NCBI GenBank assembly: GCA_900319365.1
Contig: ONOE01000002.1
Location: 186,001-250,000 of the forward strand
DNA length: 64,000 bases
Source of the DNA: an uncultured bacterium
GTDB lineage: Bacteria; Cyanobacteriota; Vampirovibrionia; Gastranaerophilales; Gastranaerophilaceae
Direction: 5' to 3'
Notes under the pieces: model-generated
Seen by the model: the letters and a program-made list of their open reading frames with translations, nothing else
The model's database searches: none
Told to the model about the DNA's origin: nothing
Program-made: the position numbers and the translations under genes
Shown here: in pieces, positions 49,720-59,148 of the stretch
How the letters are laid out: each line of letters starts with the position of its first letter
How positions within the stretch are numbered: position 1 is the stretch's first letter

Positions 49720-50715
49720 ATGGAAGATAAAAAGAATATACTTGCAATAAATTTTGGCGGCATCGGAGATGAGATATTTTTCCTGCCCTCGCTTATATCG
49801 TTAAAAAAGGAGTACCCGGACTCTTGTATTACCCTTGCGCTTGAGCCAAGAAGCAAAGGCATTAAAGATTTAACAGATGTTATAGATGATATTATTACGG
49901 TTGATATCAAAGGGGAAAATAAATACGCAGCTATGCTCAAATTTCTTTTTGAAATTCGCAAAAGACATTTTGATATCGTAATATCATCAGGTGGGAATAA
50001 ACTTATAAGCATATTCCTTTTTATGACAGGTATAAAGAAAAGATACGGATATGATTCGGGCAAATTGAGCCATATACTTCTGACAAAAGCCGTTAAATTA
50101 AATAAAAACCAATATGCGTGCGCAATGTATCACGACCTTGTAAGAAGTCTTACAAATAACGATACAAAACTTCCGCAAATAAATATCAACCGTCGTGAAG
50201 TTATTTCAAACTCTGTTTTAATTCACCCCGGAGTAAGCAAAATGAGCGTGCAAAAAGGCTGCATAAAAACAGTCCCGCCAAAAACCTGGGCTAAAGTAAT
50301 CGATTTACTTGTAGCTGACGGCAAAAAAGTTATGCTCACGGGCGGACCTGACGATAAAGATTGCATTGATGAAATTTTGAAAAATGTCCGCACTCAAAAT
50401 TTTGAAAATCTTTATGGAATGACAAAGAATTTGAACGAACTGGCACAGCTTATTTCGTCTTGCGAAAAATTCCTGTGTTCCGATTCTGCGCCGCTGCATA
50501 TTGCGGTGGCTTTAGGCATTAAGACCTACCCGATATTCGGACCGACAAATGATAAAACTTTAATTCCGCAAACACCTCAAGTCGTTCCGATAAAAGCAGA
50601 CGACAAATGCCCGCTCAAACCTTGTCTTTGGGCTAAAAGAATGACAACCTGCAAAAATTTGGATTGTTTAAAAATTACCCCGTCAAAGATTGAACAAACC
50701 GTACTTGAAAAATAG
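49720..50715 (+). CDS. Glycosyltransferase family 9 protein (heptosyltransferase-like)
   Basis: A 331-residue GT-B enzyme of family 9. It has the N-terminal ILAINFGGIGDEIFFLPSLISLKKEYP, a heptosyltransferase acceptor-side loop. The donor domain reads VLIHPGVSK, VMLTGGPDDKDC and FLCSDSAPLHIAVALGIKTYPIFGPTN. GT9 enzymes add heptose or related sugars to LPS core. With kdsC nearby this supports an outer membrane with Kdo-containing LPS. I use the ATG at 49720, since the longer frame overlaps the terminator. No clear ribosome site is seen. Confidence 0.88.
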   Translation: MEDKKNILAINFGGIGDEIFFLPSLISLKKEYPDSCITLALEPRSKGIKDLTDVIDDIITVDIKGENKYAAMLKFLFEIRKRHFDIVISSGGNKLISIFLFMTGIKKRYGYDSGKLSHILLTKAVKLNKNQYACAMYHDLVRSLTNNDTKLPQININRREVISNSVLIHPGVSKMSVQKGCIKTVPPKTWAKVIDLLVADGKKVMLTGGPDDKDCIDEILKNVRTQNFENLYGMTKNLNELAQLISSCEKFLCSDSAPLHIAVALGIKTYPIFGPTNDKTLIPQTPQVVPIKADDKCPLKPCLWAKRMTTCKNLDCLKITPSKIEQTVLEK

Positions 50716-50754
50716 TTTTTTTTAGCGTTTTAAACTCAAAAGCAAAATAACGGT

Positions 50755-51192
50755 TTATTTACCTGTTGAACCAAATCCGCCTGCGCCTCTTGCTGTTTCT
50801 GATAATTCGGTAACAACTTCCAATTTTGCCTGCTCAACACGTGCAATAACCATTTGCGCAACTCTTTCATCAGGCTGAATTGTATATTCATCATTTGAAA
50901 GATTTACAACAGCAACGCAAACTTCTCCTCTATAATCTTCATCTACCGTTCCGACACAATTGATTAAAGTAATACCGTGTTTTATCGATAAACCCGAACG
51001 AGGTCTTATTTGCGCTTCGTAGCCGTGTTCAAGTTCGATTTTTAAACCCGTAGGAATAAGTGTTCTTTCTAGCGGTTTCAAAGTTATCGGCTTGTCAATT
51101 GCGGCACACAAATCCATACCTGCTGCACCATCTGTTTTATATTCGGGCAAAATCCTGTTATTTGCTAATCTCTCTATTTTCAATACTGTCAT
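50755..51192 (-). CDS. dut: dUTP diphosphatase
   Basis: A 145-residue trimeric dUTPase that makes dUMP and keeps uracil out of DNA. The five motifs are present: GAAGMDLCA, RPRSGLSIKHGI, GTVDEDYRGEV, PDERVAQMVIA and the C-terminal RGAGGFGSTGK arm. Length is typical. It stands alone, convergent with the GT9 gene. It complements ung (39269-40009) in uracil avoidance. Confidence 0.97.
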   Translation of the reverse strand: MTVLKIERLANNRILPEYKTDGAAGMDLCAAIDKPITLKPLERTLIPTGLKIELEHGYEAQIRPRSGLSIKHGITLINCVGTVDEDYRGEVCVAVVNLSNDEYTIQPDERVAQMVIARVEQAKLEVVTELSETARGAGGFGSTGK

Positions 51193-51321
51193 AATAATAT
51201 CCCCTATCCTTAAACTATAAGTATAATAATTTAAAAATAATGTTTTGTAAAATTAATATATTGGACGAAAGGGCGCATGTCATGATAAAATCTTGCTAAA
51301 GGAATATTTTAGGAGAATTGT

Positions 51322-51738
51322 ATGAGAGAGTTCAACAAATTCAGAGCAATAACCGTAGGTTTTATACTGATGTTTATTTTTGCCGTTGCAGCAATGTATA
51401 CAAACACAAAAGAAGCCGCAGAAAACAAGATGAAAAGCAAACATCAGACAAATATTGAACAGAATAAAGATGCTTTTAAACAGATAAGCGAAAAAGAATC
51501 CGCAGCAAAAACCGATGAAAATTCCACCCAAGAACAACTCCAAAGGTTGACTGAACGAATTGATAACCTTGAAAAAAATGTATTCGCTCCGGGCAATAAC
51601 GAGCCCCAACAGGATTTAAAATGTACAATAAGAGGGATTGTAAATGATGGAGTAATTGTTCCGCTCTCAGCACAGGAATCCATTACCAATGCAAAAGATA
51701 ACGGCAAAGAAATTGTTATAACCTGCAATTTATACTAA
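51322..51738 (+). CDS. Single-pass membrane protein with coiled coil, unknown function
   Basis: A 138-residue protein. The N-terminal anchor is VGFILMFIFAVAAMYT (residues about 11-27). A Lys/Glu/Gln-rich extracytoplasmic coiled coil follows to about residue 90 (including QEQLQRLTERIDNLEKNV), then a small beta domain (KCTIRGIVNDGVIVPLS ... EIVITCNLY) with two Cys, which could form a disulfide. TAGGAGAA provides the ribosome site. A perfect terminator follows. No family recognised. Confidence 0.6.
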   Translation: MREFNKFRAITVGFILMFIFAVAAMYTNTKEAAENKMKSKHQTNIEQNKDAFKQISEKESAAKTDENSTQEQLQRLTERIDNLEKNVFAPGNNEPQQDLKCTIRGIVNDGVIVPLSAQESITNAKDNGKEIVITCNLY

Positions 51739-51749
51739 TATTTACAAAA

Positions 51750-51788
51750 AAAGCGGCGGTAACTTGAAATCAAGTTACCGCCGCTTTT
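51750..51788. terminator. Strong bidirectional terminator
   Basis: AAGCGGCGGTAACTTG and CAAGTTACCGCCGCTT form a perfect 16-bp stem with AAAT in the loop, with A and T flanks. It separates the convergent coiled-coil gene and ferredoxin gene. Confidence 0.9.
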
Positions 51789-51806
51789 AATATTTAGAAT
51801 AAAAAA

Positions 51807-51983
51807 CTATTCAACTTCAATAGCACCAACAGGGCAAGAATCAGCTGCTTCTTTTACGCTGTCAATGTTATCAGCAACAGCTGCTTCATTTACAACTGCC
51901 TTATCTTCTACTGAAAATACATCTGAACAAATTGATTCGCAAGCACCGCATGCTATGCAAGCATCACTAATAGTAACTGCCAT
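51807..51983 (-). CDS. Ferredoxin, single [4Fe-4S] type (58 aa)
   Basis: A 58-residue protein starting MAVTISDACIACGACESICS. The cluster Cys are C9, C12 and C15 with C50 in SCPVGAI; C19 is an extra Cys. The layout matches monocluster ferredoxins (CxxCxxC ... CP). Such ferredoxins carry low-potential electrons, for example to radical SAM enzymes, pyruvate-ferredoxin oxidoreductase or hydrogenase. It lies 86 bp downstream of the pyruvate formate-lyase activase gene on the same strand, and a functional link to it is plausible. AAGGAGAA is the ribosome site. Confidence 0.9.
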   Translation of the reverse strand: MAVTISDACIACGACESICSDVFSVEDKAVVNEAAVADNIDSVKEAADSCPVGAIEVE

Positions 51984-52069
51984 TTTTTATTTCTCCTTAT
52001 TTTATTTAACCATGTGAAATCACTTTCACAAATTCATTATACACTAAAAATAAAAAATTTCTATATTCA

Positions 52070-52801
52070 TTATTTTTGTTTCATATTTTTTAAAATTATA
52101 TCTCTTGCCCAAATCGCTTGTTCTTTGGTCGTTTGAGGGGTATCGGTAAGTTTATATTCTATCCCGAGATTTTTATATTTTGATATTGCCATATTATGAT
52201 ACGGCAACACATCTAATGCCGTTACGTTACTCAATTTTGATAAAAATTGCCCCAACTGCGAGAGATATTTTTCATTCAATGTAATACCTGACACTACAAC
52301 ATGCCGAATCCACACGGGTTTGCGAATTTGATTTAAATATTTGGCAAATTCAAGAATATTTTTATTTGAATGACCGGTCAGCTTTTTATGCTCATCATCA
52401 TTTATATGCTTTATGTCAAGCAAAACCAAATCGGTATATTTCATCAATTCATCAATTTTTTTTGTATTTTGCGGGGTGAAAGTTACGCCTGATGTATCAA
52501 TTGCGGTATGGATTTTTTGAGCTTTTGCTTTTTTAAATAAATCGGTAAGGAAATCTATTTGGAGCAAAGGCTCACCGCCTGTTACGGTTATTCCGCCTTT
52601 GCAAAACTCTTTCACCCCATTATATTTTTGCAAAATTTCATCAGCACTCATTAATTTGTTTGTATCAGTTGACCAAGTATCGGGGTTATGACAATACATG
52701 CAGCGCATGGGGCACCCTTGCACAAATACAACAAACCTGAGCCCCGGGCCGTCTACCGTTCCGCATGTTTCTATTGAATGAATGTTTCCTAAAATTTCCA
52801 T
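52070..52801 (-). CDS. pflA: Pyruvate formate-lyase activating enzyme
   Basis: A 243-residue radical SAM enzyme that abstracts hydrogen from the conserved Gly of PFL. The cluster motif is CPMRCMYCHNPDTW (CxxxCxxC, Cys at about 30, 34 and 37). Other marks are GGITVTGGEPLLQ, TAIDTSGV, VLLDIKH and WIRHVVVSG. Length is as in PflA. It is separated from the PFL genes by an unrelated gene (52826-53602) and a terminator, which is unusual, since pflA normally follows pflB directly. It starts 24 bp after that intervening gene. Confidence 0.95.
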   Translation of the reverse strand: MEILGNIHSIETCGTVDGPGLRFVVFVQGCPMRCMYCHNPDTWSTDTNKLMSADEILQKYNGVKEFCKGGITVTGGEPLLQIDFLTDLFKKAKAQKIHTAIDTSGVTFTPQNTKKIDELMKYTDLVLLDIKHINDDEHKKLTGHSNKNILEFAKYLNQIRKPVWIRHVVVSGITLNEKYLSQLGQFLSKLSNVTALDVLPYHNMAISKYKNLGIEYKLTDTPQTTKEQAIWARDIILKNMKQK

Positions 52802-52825
52802 AAATTAATTTTAGCATAAATTCCG

Positions 52826-53602
52826 TTATGAATAATTAAACGACTTAGAAAAATTATTTAAGCCTGATGTTATCAATTTATACGCCCCGTATAAGCCTGA
52901 AGCCAGAACTCCCGCCCCAAACATTACACGACCTTTATTTTCTTTCATACCTTTTAGCCCGAAATTTTTCAATCCTGCCGCCATAGCTTCAAGTCTGGTA
53001 TCGTAAACTTTTAACTTCTTGGTTGTTTTTAATGCGATATCGTCTGTATCAGGGATAAAATTGTTGTTAAAATACGAATCGGGCGCAGAGATACAAAAAC
53101 GTTTTGTCGGATTATTCGGGAACATATAAGTATGCGCCAAATTTCCGAGCGTTTTAATATTTTCTTTTAATGAGGAGGTTTTTAAAGATCTTCTGACTTT
53201 TCTCATATCAATATTATTATCTGCCATTCGATAGACCAAACATTGATAGGTTCTGTATGTTGTTCTAAAAGGCGCAATCATATTCTTTTTTAATATATTA
53301 TCGGATTTAGCAAAAATATACGCCGCATGAGAATTTTTATGAACCCCCGTAATATGAACGTAATTTTGTGAATTTTTAATATAAGGAGTTCCGCCGATTC
53401 TTTCAGCCCAACCGTTATTGCCGCCGCAGGCGGGATCTAAATAATTGCCGATTTTTTTGATATTATTCGCATTAGTTAAATCCGTCGTATGGTATTCCGT
53501 ACGTAAGCCCAGAGTTCTGGGCAGTCCGTGTTTAACCCCGAGATATCCGAGATATCCGCCGCCTGCAATTTCTACAGCACCAACTGCATAATTTTTATCC
53601 AT
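52826..53602 (-). CDS. Putative ADP-ribosyltransferase-fold protein inside the pfl locus
   Basis: A 258-residue protein of unknown family. Residues about 36-110 read EYHTTDLTNANNIKKIGNYLDP, then GGNNGWAER and QNYVHITGVHKNS. The opening YHTT-x4-N-x-x-x-I-x-x-G resembles the first strand and helix of ADP-ribosyltransferase-like folds, but I cannot see a full catalytic triad. Hydrophobic stretches occur near the N-terminus (AVEIAGGGYLGYLG) and C-terminus (FGAGVLASGLYGAYKLI). It lies between the PFL terminator and pflA in the same orientation, so it looks inserted into the locus. Possibly toxin- or effector-like. Confidence 0.4.
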   Translation of the reverse strand: MDKNYAVGAVEIAGGGYLGYLGVKHGLPRTLGLRTEYHTTDLTNANNIKKIGNYLDPACGGNNGWAERIGGTPYIKNSQNYVHITGVHKNSHAAYIFAKSDNILKKNMIAPFRTTYRTYQCLVYRMADNNIDMRKVRRSLKTSSLKENIKTLGNLAHTYMFPNNPTKRFCISAPDSYFNNNFIPDTDDIALKTTKKLKVYDTRLEAMAAGLKNFGLKGMKENKGRVMFGAGVLASGLYGAYKLITSGLNNFSKSFNYS

Positions 53603-53650
53603 TCATTACCCCTGTTTTTAGACCACACTTTTTAGAAAACATATAAATTT

Positions 53651-53690
53651 AAAAATTTATACAATCCATCTTCTCGATGGATTGTATAAA
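53651..53690 (-). terminator. Terminator of the split PFL genes
   Basis: TTTATACAATCCATC and its exact complement form a 15-bp stem around a 5-nt loop. On the minus strand the stem is followed by TTTTTAAA, 3 bp after the stop of the glycyl-radical gene. Confidence 0.9.
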
Positions 53691-53693
53691 CTA

Positions 53694-53933
53694 CTACATT
53701 GATTTGTGGAATGTTCTTGAAATGACATCATCCTGCTGCTCTTTGGTTAATTTTATGAAATTAACCGCATACCCTGAAACCCTTACGGTTAACTGCGGGT
53801 ATTTTTCGGGATGTTTCTGGGCATCAATTAAAGTTTCACGGTTGAAAACGTTGACATTTAAATGATGTCCGCCTTTTTCAACATATCCGTCCAATAAATT
53901 TATTAAATTTTCTTCCTGCATTGTTGTTGCCAT
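53694..53933 (-). CDS. Separate glycyl-radical domain of pyruvate formate-lyase
   Basis: A 79-residue protein equal to the C-terminal end of PFL. It begins with a short leader, then [21 protein letters not shown] as in full-length PFL, and continues [19 protein letters not shown] (radical Gly in RVSGYA) to [15 protein letters not shown]. It starts 2 nt after the stop of the large PFL gene, and its ribosome site AAGGAGAA lies within that gene's last codons. This resembles the spare-part protein GrcA/YfiD, but here the large subunit lacks its own radical domain, so this piece must supply it. An extension at the front (ATTMQEEN) is not found in full-length PFL. Confidence 0.88.
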   Translation of the reverse strand: MATTMQEENLINLLDGYVEKGGHHLNVNVFNRETLIDAQKHPEKYPQLTVRVSGYAVNFIKLTKEQQDDVISRTFHKSM

Positions 53934-53935
53934 AA

Positions 53936-56068
53936 TTATTCTCCTTGTTTAAAATTTTCAGAATTACTCAAAAATACAAAGTTGTCAGAATTTCCGCAAC
54001 TGCAACCGGCATCAATATTTACAGCCAAATCACCGACAAAGACTTCGTCTTTACCTAATGCGTTCGGAATAATCGAGAATGTATTGGAAATTCCGTCCTG
54101 CGCATCTTTAAACGGAAGTTTTGCAACTGAAGCAAGCGATGCTACAGCTCCGTTTGAATCTCTGCCATGCATCGGGTTAGCTCCGGGAGCCAGAGGAACA
54201 CCTGCCTTTCTGCCGTCAGGAGTGTTGCCTGTTTTCTTTCCGTAAACTACGTTTGAAGTGATTGTCAAAATAGACATCGTGGGAATTGAATTTCTGTATG
54301 TATAATGTTTTCTAATCATATTCATAAATTTATGAACAAGATTAACAGCAATATCATCTACTCTGTCATCGTTGTTGCCGTATTTCGGATAATCACCTTC
54401 AACCTCATAATCAACAACCAAACCGTTTTCATCACGGATTGTTTTAACTTTTGCATATTTAATAGCAGAAAGTGAATCAGCGACTACAGACAATCCCGCA
54501 ATACCGGTTGCGAAATATCTTTTTACATCTCTGTCATGGAGCGCCATTTGAGAGCGTTCGTAACAATATTTGTCATGCATATAGTGAATTATATTTAAAG
54601 TATTTACGTATAATCCCGCAAGCCATTCCATCATATCGTTATATCTTTCCATAACTTCATCATAATCAAGATACTCTGAAGTTATCGGACGATACTTCGG
54701 TCCGACCTGTTCTTTTAATCTTTCGTCAACTCCTCCGTTAATTGCGTATAATAAGCATTTTGCAAGATTTGCTCTAGCGCCGAAGAATTGCATTTCTTTT
54801 CCGACAACCATTGACGAAACACAGCATGCAATTGCATAATCATCACCATGCATTGCTCTCATCATATCATCGTTTTCATATTGGATTGATGAAGTTTTAA
54901 TTGAAATATGTGCGCAATACTGTTTGAAATTATGCGGCAATCTTGTTGACCATAAGATCGTCATATTGGGTTCGGGTGCCGTTCCTAAGTTTTCTAAGGT
55001 ATGCAAATATCTGAAAGAATTTTTTGTAACAAGCGTTCTTCCGTCTACACCCATACCGCCTATTGATTCTGTTACCCAAGTCGGATCGCCCGAGAATAAC
55101 GAATTGTATTCGGGAGTTCTTGCAAATTTTACAAGTCTTAATTTCATAATGAAATGATCAATCAATTCTTGAGCTTCCGATTCATCAATGATACCGTCTT
55201 TTAAATCTCTTTCAATATAAATATCTAAGAAAGTAGAAGTCCTGCCGATACTCATTGCTGCGCCGTTCTGTTCTTTTACAGCGCTCAAGTACCCGAAGTA
55301 TAACCATTGAACAGCTTCTTTTGCATTTCTTGCAGGTTGTGAAATATCAAAACCGTAAATTTTGCCAAGTTCAATCATTTCCTGTAAAGCTCTGATTTGC
55401 TCTGCTATTTCTTCTTTCAATTGAATTTTATCAGGCGTCATATCACCGTCAAGCGATGCATGCTGCTCTTTTTTATCTTCAATAAGTCTGTTGATACCGT
55501 ATAAAGCAACCCTTCTGTAGTCGCCTATAATTCTGCCTCTGCCGTATGCATCAGGCAGCCCTGTTAAAATTGCTGCATGTCTTGCTTTTCTCATTTCGGG
55601 AGTATAGCAGTCAAATACGCCCTGATTGTGAGTTTTTCTGTATTTTGTAAAGATTTCTTTTACTTCGGGGTCGATATCGTAACCGTATGCATTAAGAGCT
55701 CCTTCAGCCATCCTTATTCCGCCAAACGGTTGCAAAGAACGTTTCAAAGGTTTATCTGTCTGTAAACCGACGATTTGTTCCAAATCTTTATCAATATAAC
55801 CTGCGCCGTGAGAAGTAATTGTAGATACAACTTTTGTATCCATATCAAGAACTCCACCGTTATCACGCTCTTTTTTCATTAAATGAAGGCATTCATTCCA
55901 TAATTTATATGTAGCGTTAGTCGGAGCAGCCAAAAAGCTTGAATCCCCCTCATAAGGCGTATAATTTTTTTGTATAAAATCTCTTACATCAATTTCTCTT
56001 TCCCATCTTCCTGATTTGAACGGGGTATGAGAGTATAGTTGTTTTTCTTTTTCTAATGTTTGTACCAT
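53936..56068 (-). CDS. pflB: Pyruvate formate-lyase, large part lacking the glycyl-radical domain
   Basis: A 710-residue protein carrying the PFL barrel. It has the catalytic Cys pair in IACCVSSM (about residue 425), TEYNS-type substrate loops ([24 protein letters not shown]), [10 protein letters not shown] and [22 protein letters not shown]. It follows PFL to [14 protein letters not shown], then diverges into about 33 residues (with [10 protein letters not shown] and [12 protein letters not shown]) and stops. The radical Gly domain is encoded by the next gene. The start at 56068 follows GGAGG; the frame upstream is not PFL-like. The reaction is pyruvate plus CoA to acetyl-CoA plus formate. 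Confidence 0.92.
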   Translation of the reverse strand: MVQTLEKEKQLYSHTPFKSGRWEREIDVRDFIQKNYTPYEGDSSFLAAPTNATYKLWNECLHLMKKERDNGGVLDMDTKVVSTITSHGAGYIDKDLEQIVGLQTDKPLKRSLQPFGGIRMAEGALNAYGYDIDPEVKEIFTKYRKTHNQGVFDCYTPEMRKARHAAILTGLPDAYGRGRIIGDYRRVALYGINRLIEDKKEQHASLDGDMTPDKIQLKEEIAEQIRALQEMIELGKIYGFDISQPARNAKEAVQWLYFGYLSAVKEQNGAAMSIGRTSTFLDIYIERDLKDGIIDESEAQELIDHFIMKLRLVKFARTPEYNSLFSGDPTWVTESIGGMGVDGRTLVTKNSFRYLHTLENLGTAPEPNMTILWSTRLPHNFKQYCAHISIKTSSIQYENDDMMRAMHGDDYAIACCVSSMVVGKEMQFFGARANLAKCLLYAINGGVDERLKEQVGPKYRPITSEYLDYDEVMERYNDMMEWLAGLYVNTLNIIHYMHDKYCYERSQMALHDRDVKRYFATGIAGLSVVADSLSAIKYAKVKTIRDENGLVVDYEVEGDYPKYGNNDDRVDDIAVNLVHKFMNMIRKHYTYRNSIPTMSILTITSNVVYGKKTGNTPDGRKAGVPLAPGANPMHGRDSNGAVASLASVAKLPFKDAQDGISNTFSIIPNALGKDEVFVGDLAVNIDAGCSCGNSDNFVFLSNSENFKQGE

Positions 56069-56203
56069 TTTTCCTCCGATAAATTCTGTTAAGTCCGGTA
56101 AATTAATTTCACTACAAATTTTAACATGACTTTGAATTAAATTCAAAGTGTAAAGCACATACTCTTAACATTATTTAATCAGATTCAAAAAGCTGGGAAA
56201 GCC

Positions 56204-56566
56204 TTAATCTTCTTCAAAATACGAGCAACATGAAGTTTGAGTTTCCCAAACAGATACCTTGTATAATTGAACGATTTTTTCTTTCAATTTTGAATAAATG
56301 TAAGATGAAATTAATTCGCTCGACGGGCTTTCGCCTTTAAAATCGGGAAGTTCGTTTAAATCTTTATGATCAAGCGTATCAAGCACTTCGTTCAAATCTT
56401 TTTTCAAAACCTTATAATCAATTAGGATATTACTTTTATCAAGAGATTCCCCTCTTACGTAAGCTTCAACCATCCAGTTATGACCGTGTTGATTTTCGCA
56501 TTCGCCGTCATAATTTAACAAATGATGAGCAGCTGAAAAAAATGCTTGTGTTTTAATTTCGTACAT
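56204..56566 (-). CDS. queD: 6-carboxytetrahydropterin synthase QueD family
   Basis: A 120-residue enzyme of the 6-pyruvoyl-tetrahydropterin synthase fold. Zinc ligands are in FSAAHHL and NQHGHNW. The catalytic Cys is in ECENQHG, and LDHKDLNEL carries the catalytic Asp/His pair. The last Glu (VWETQTSC) anchors the pterin. QueD makes 6-carboxytetrahydropterin for queuosine; other 7-deazaguanine genes are not in the window. It lies in a same-strand row with kdsC and nrdJ. Confidence 0.9.
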   Translation of the reverse strand: MYEIKTQAFFSAAHHLLNYDGECENQHGHNWMVEAYVRGESLDKSNILIDYKVLKKDLNEVLDTLDHKDLNELPDFKGESPSSELISSYIYSKLKEKIVQLYKVSVWETQTSCCSYFEED

Positions 56567-56586
56567 ATTTATACCTCTCTGATTTT

Positions 56587-57084
56587 TTATTCTTCTTCGT
56601 GCTGAGCATCAAAAATAAGATCGCACAATTCTCTTACCGCACCATGACCGCCAGATTTGCTTGAAATAAAATTGCAAACCTTGCGAACTTTATCGACTGC
56701 ATCAGAAGGACAAGCCGCAATGCCGACTTTTTGCAAGATAGGAATATCGGGTTCATCATCACCCATATATGACACTTGAGAAAAATCAAGTTCATATTTT
56801 TGCAAAAGCGCTTCAAGTATGGGCAGCTTATTTTTTACGCCCTGATAAACTTCGGAAAACTTCAAATCCATCGCACGGCGATCAACCGTACCGTTTTTTC
56901 TGCCTGTGATAATGGCAGTTAATAAACCGCTCCTGACGATTTTGGCAATTCCATGACCGTCTTTTGCATTGAAAGTTTTGTATTCAATCCCATTTTCATC
57001 ATAGGTAATACTTCCGTCAGTCATAACTCCGTCAATATCAAATACCAGAAGTTTTATTTTTGATGCTTTTTCTTTTAAATCCAT
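56587..57084 (-). CDS. kdsC: 3-deoxy-D-manno-octulosonate 8-phosphate phosphatase KdsC
   Basis: A 165-residue cap-less HAD phosphatase of the tetrameric KdsC type. Motif I is VFDIDGVMTDGSI (Asp nucleophile and acid), with NAKDGHGI, TGRKNGTVDRRA and SYMGDDEPDIPILQ (motif IV). It releases Kdo for LPS. Its presence with a GT9 enzyme argues for an LPS-bearing outer membrane. It starts 66 bp after nrdJ and is followed by queD. Confidence 0.93.
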   Translation of the reverse strand: MDLKEKASKIKLLVFDIDGVMTDGSITYDENGIEYKTFNAKDGHGIAKIVRSGLLTAIITGRKNGTVDRRAMDLKFSEVYQGVKNKLPILEALLQKYELDFSQVSYMGDDEPDIPILQKVGIAACPSDAVDKVRKVCNFISSKSGGHGAVRELCDLIFDAQHEEE

Positions 57085-57150
57085 TTTATTTAACCCTTTA
57101 ACTATTTGATTTTATTATAAAGAATTTATTTTAGCAAACGAATTTATTTT

Positions 57151-59148
57151 TTATGAACAGCCCGAATAACCGCAGTTCGGACAAATGAAGCACCCTTCTG
57201 CCATTTGAATTTTTGTGCCGCATTCGGGGCATTTTACTTCTTTGATTTCCCCTGTCGGGTTGTAGTCTTGCGTTTCGTCTTTTTTCTTTTCTACGGGTTT
57301 GATTTTAATGGTTTCTTCCTTTTTCTTTGAATCCAAATTCATAGGCTGGAACTGTCTTGAATTATTTCGATAAACCGTAATTCCTTTCAAACCGTTTTTA
57401 TAAGCCAATACATAAGCTTCTTTTATGTCATCTCTTGTTGCGCTTTCAACGAAATTAACCGTTTTAGATACGGCATTATCCGTATGAAGCTGGAACGCTG
57501 CCTGCATTTTTACATGCCAGTATGGTGTAACATCATGTGCGGTTACAAAGATATGTTTAATTTCATCGCTTATACCGTCGATATGAGCAACAGATCCGTC
57601 TTTTGCGATTTTTGACATAAGTTCTTCGCTATACAAACCGTGAGAAATCATATAATCTTTAAATATCGGATTAACTTCAAGCATTTCGGTTTTGTCCATA
57701 ATAAGTCTTGAAAATACCAATCCGAATAACGGTTCGACTCCGCCTGATGCGCCGGCTATCATTGAGATTGTACCTGTAGGCGCAATACATGTGGTTGTTG
57801 CGTTTCTCAAACCGTATTTTTTTATTTGGTTATCAAGTTCATACCATTGTTCGTCGGTTATCTTGCCCGAAGATTTGCCTTTGAATTTGTTATACAAATA
57901 ATGGTCGCTATCATAAATACTTCCCTCAAAATTGTTAAATCTTCCTCTTTCTTTTGCCATTTCAACAGATTCGGTCTTTGATACATAGTCGATAAACTCC
58001 ATAACTTCGCCTGCCAAATGAGTACCCTCTTTTGAAGCATAAGAAATTTCGGCTTTCATAAGCATATCAGCCCAACCCATTACGCCTAAACCGATTTTTC
58101 TGTTGTTTTGAACCATTTTTGAAATTTGAGGCAAAGGATAATTGTTTACGGTAATAACATTATCCAAAAATCTCATAGCCGTTCTTACCGTTTTTTCAAG
58201 TAAATTCCAATCAACTTCCCAACCGTTTGAGGTTTTCTTCATCATTCTGCCTAGATTTATCGAGCCTAAATTACAAGCTTCGTAAGGAAGCAGAGGAACT
58301 TCGCCGCAAGGGTTTGTAGATTCGATTGCGCCGATTTTCGGAGTCGGATTGTCTGCATTCATTTTATCAATAAATACAATTCCCGGTTCTCCGTTTTTCC
58401 AAGCGTTATCAACAATTTTATCAAAAACTTCACGAGCGGATAATCTTCCGGTAACTTCATTATTTTGAGGATTTACAAGATCATAATCTTCATCATTTAA
58501 ATATGCTTCCATAAATTTATCCGTTATGGCAACGGAAATATTAAAGTTGTTTAATTTGGTATTATCCGCTTTGCAATCGATAAATTCCAAAATATCGGGG
58601 TGATCGACTCTTAAAATTCCCATATTTGCCCCGCGTCTTGTGCCTCCCTGTTTAACGGCTTCGGTTGCAGCGTTGAATACATTCATAAATGATACGGGAC
58701 CTGAAGAAACACCCATAGTCGTACGAACAATACTGTTTTTGGGTCTTAATCTTGAGAATGAAAATCCCGTGCCGCCGCCTGATTTGTGAATAAGTGCGGT
58801 ATTTTTAACAGTTTCAAAAATCCCTTCAAGACTGTCTTCTATAGGCAAAACAAAACATGCGGCTAACTGCCCCAAATCTCTGCCCGCATTCATCAATGTC
58901 GGAGAATTTGGCATGAAATATAAATGTGAAATCGCATCATAAAATCTTTGCGCAAGTTTATCAACTTCTTCTTGGCTTTTGCCGTATTTTAAATCAGCCG
59001 AGGCAATCGTATTTGCAACCCTGTGAAACATATCGGCAGGAGTTTCAATACATTTGCCCTCATTATCTCTTTTTAAATATCTTTTTTCAAGCACTTTTAT
59101 AGCGTTTGGCGTTAAATCAATTTTATCTTCCATACACATATCCGTCAT
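57151..59148 (-). CDS. nrdJ: Adenosylcobalamin-dependent ribonucleotide reductase (class II)
   Basis: A 665-residue class II reductase that makes deoxyribonucleotides with coenzyme B12 and no oxygen requirement. Family marks are NSPTLMNAG, AACFVLPIEDSLEGIFETV split block, SGGGTGFSFSRLRP, STNPCGEVPLLPYEACNLGSINL (active-site Cys; finger-loop residues), and APTGTISMIAGASGGVEP. The C-terminus has a zinc-ribbon-like segment with redox Cys (CPECGTKI ... CFICPNCGYSGCS). GGGAGG precedes the ATG. Use of B12 suits an anaerobe. It heads the nrdJ-kdsC-queD row. Confidence 0.96.
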   Translation of the reverse strand: MTDMCMEDKIDLTPNAIKVLEKRYLKRDNEGKCIETPADMFHRVANTIASADLKYGKSQEEVDKLAQRFYDAISHLYFMPNSPTLMNAGRDLGQLAACFVLPIEDSLEGIFETVKNTALIHKSGGGTGFSFSRLRPKNSIVRTTMGVSSGPVSFMNVFNAATEAVKQGGTRRGANMGILRVDHPDILEFIDCKADNTKLNNFNISVAITDKFMEAYLNDEDYDLVNPQNNEVTGRLSAREVFDKIVDNAWKNGEPGIVFIDKMNADNPTPKIGAIESTNPCGEVPLLPYEACNLGSINLGRMMKKTSNGWEVDWNLLEKTVRTAMRFLDNVITVNNYPLPQISKMVQNNRKIGLGVMGWADMLMKAEISYASKEGTHLAGEVMEFIDYVSKTESVEMAKERGRFNNFEGSIYDSDHYLYNKFKGKSSGKITDEQWYELDNQIKKYGLRNATTTCIAPTGTISMIAGASGGVEPLFGLVFSRLIMDKTEMLEVNPIFKDYMISHGLYSEELMSKIAKDGSVAHIDGISDEIKHIFVTAHDVTPYWHVKMQAAFQLHTDNAVSKTVNFVESATRDDIKEAYVLAYKNGLKGITVYRNNSRQFQPMNLDSKKKEETIKIKPVEKKKDETQDYNPTGEIKEVKCPECGTKIQMAEGCFICPNCGYSGCS

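Noticed and set aside
53936..53960. Frameshift in pflB explaining the two ORFs
   Set aside because: The large ORF has about 33 extra residues where the radical domain should begin, and the small ORF has its own leader and ribosome site. Shifting frame does not rejoin the two into a normal PFL.
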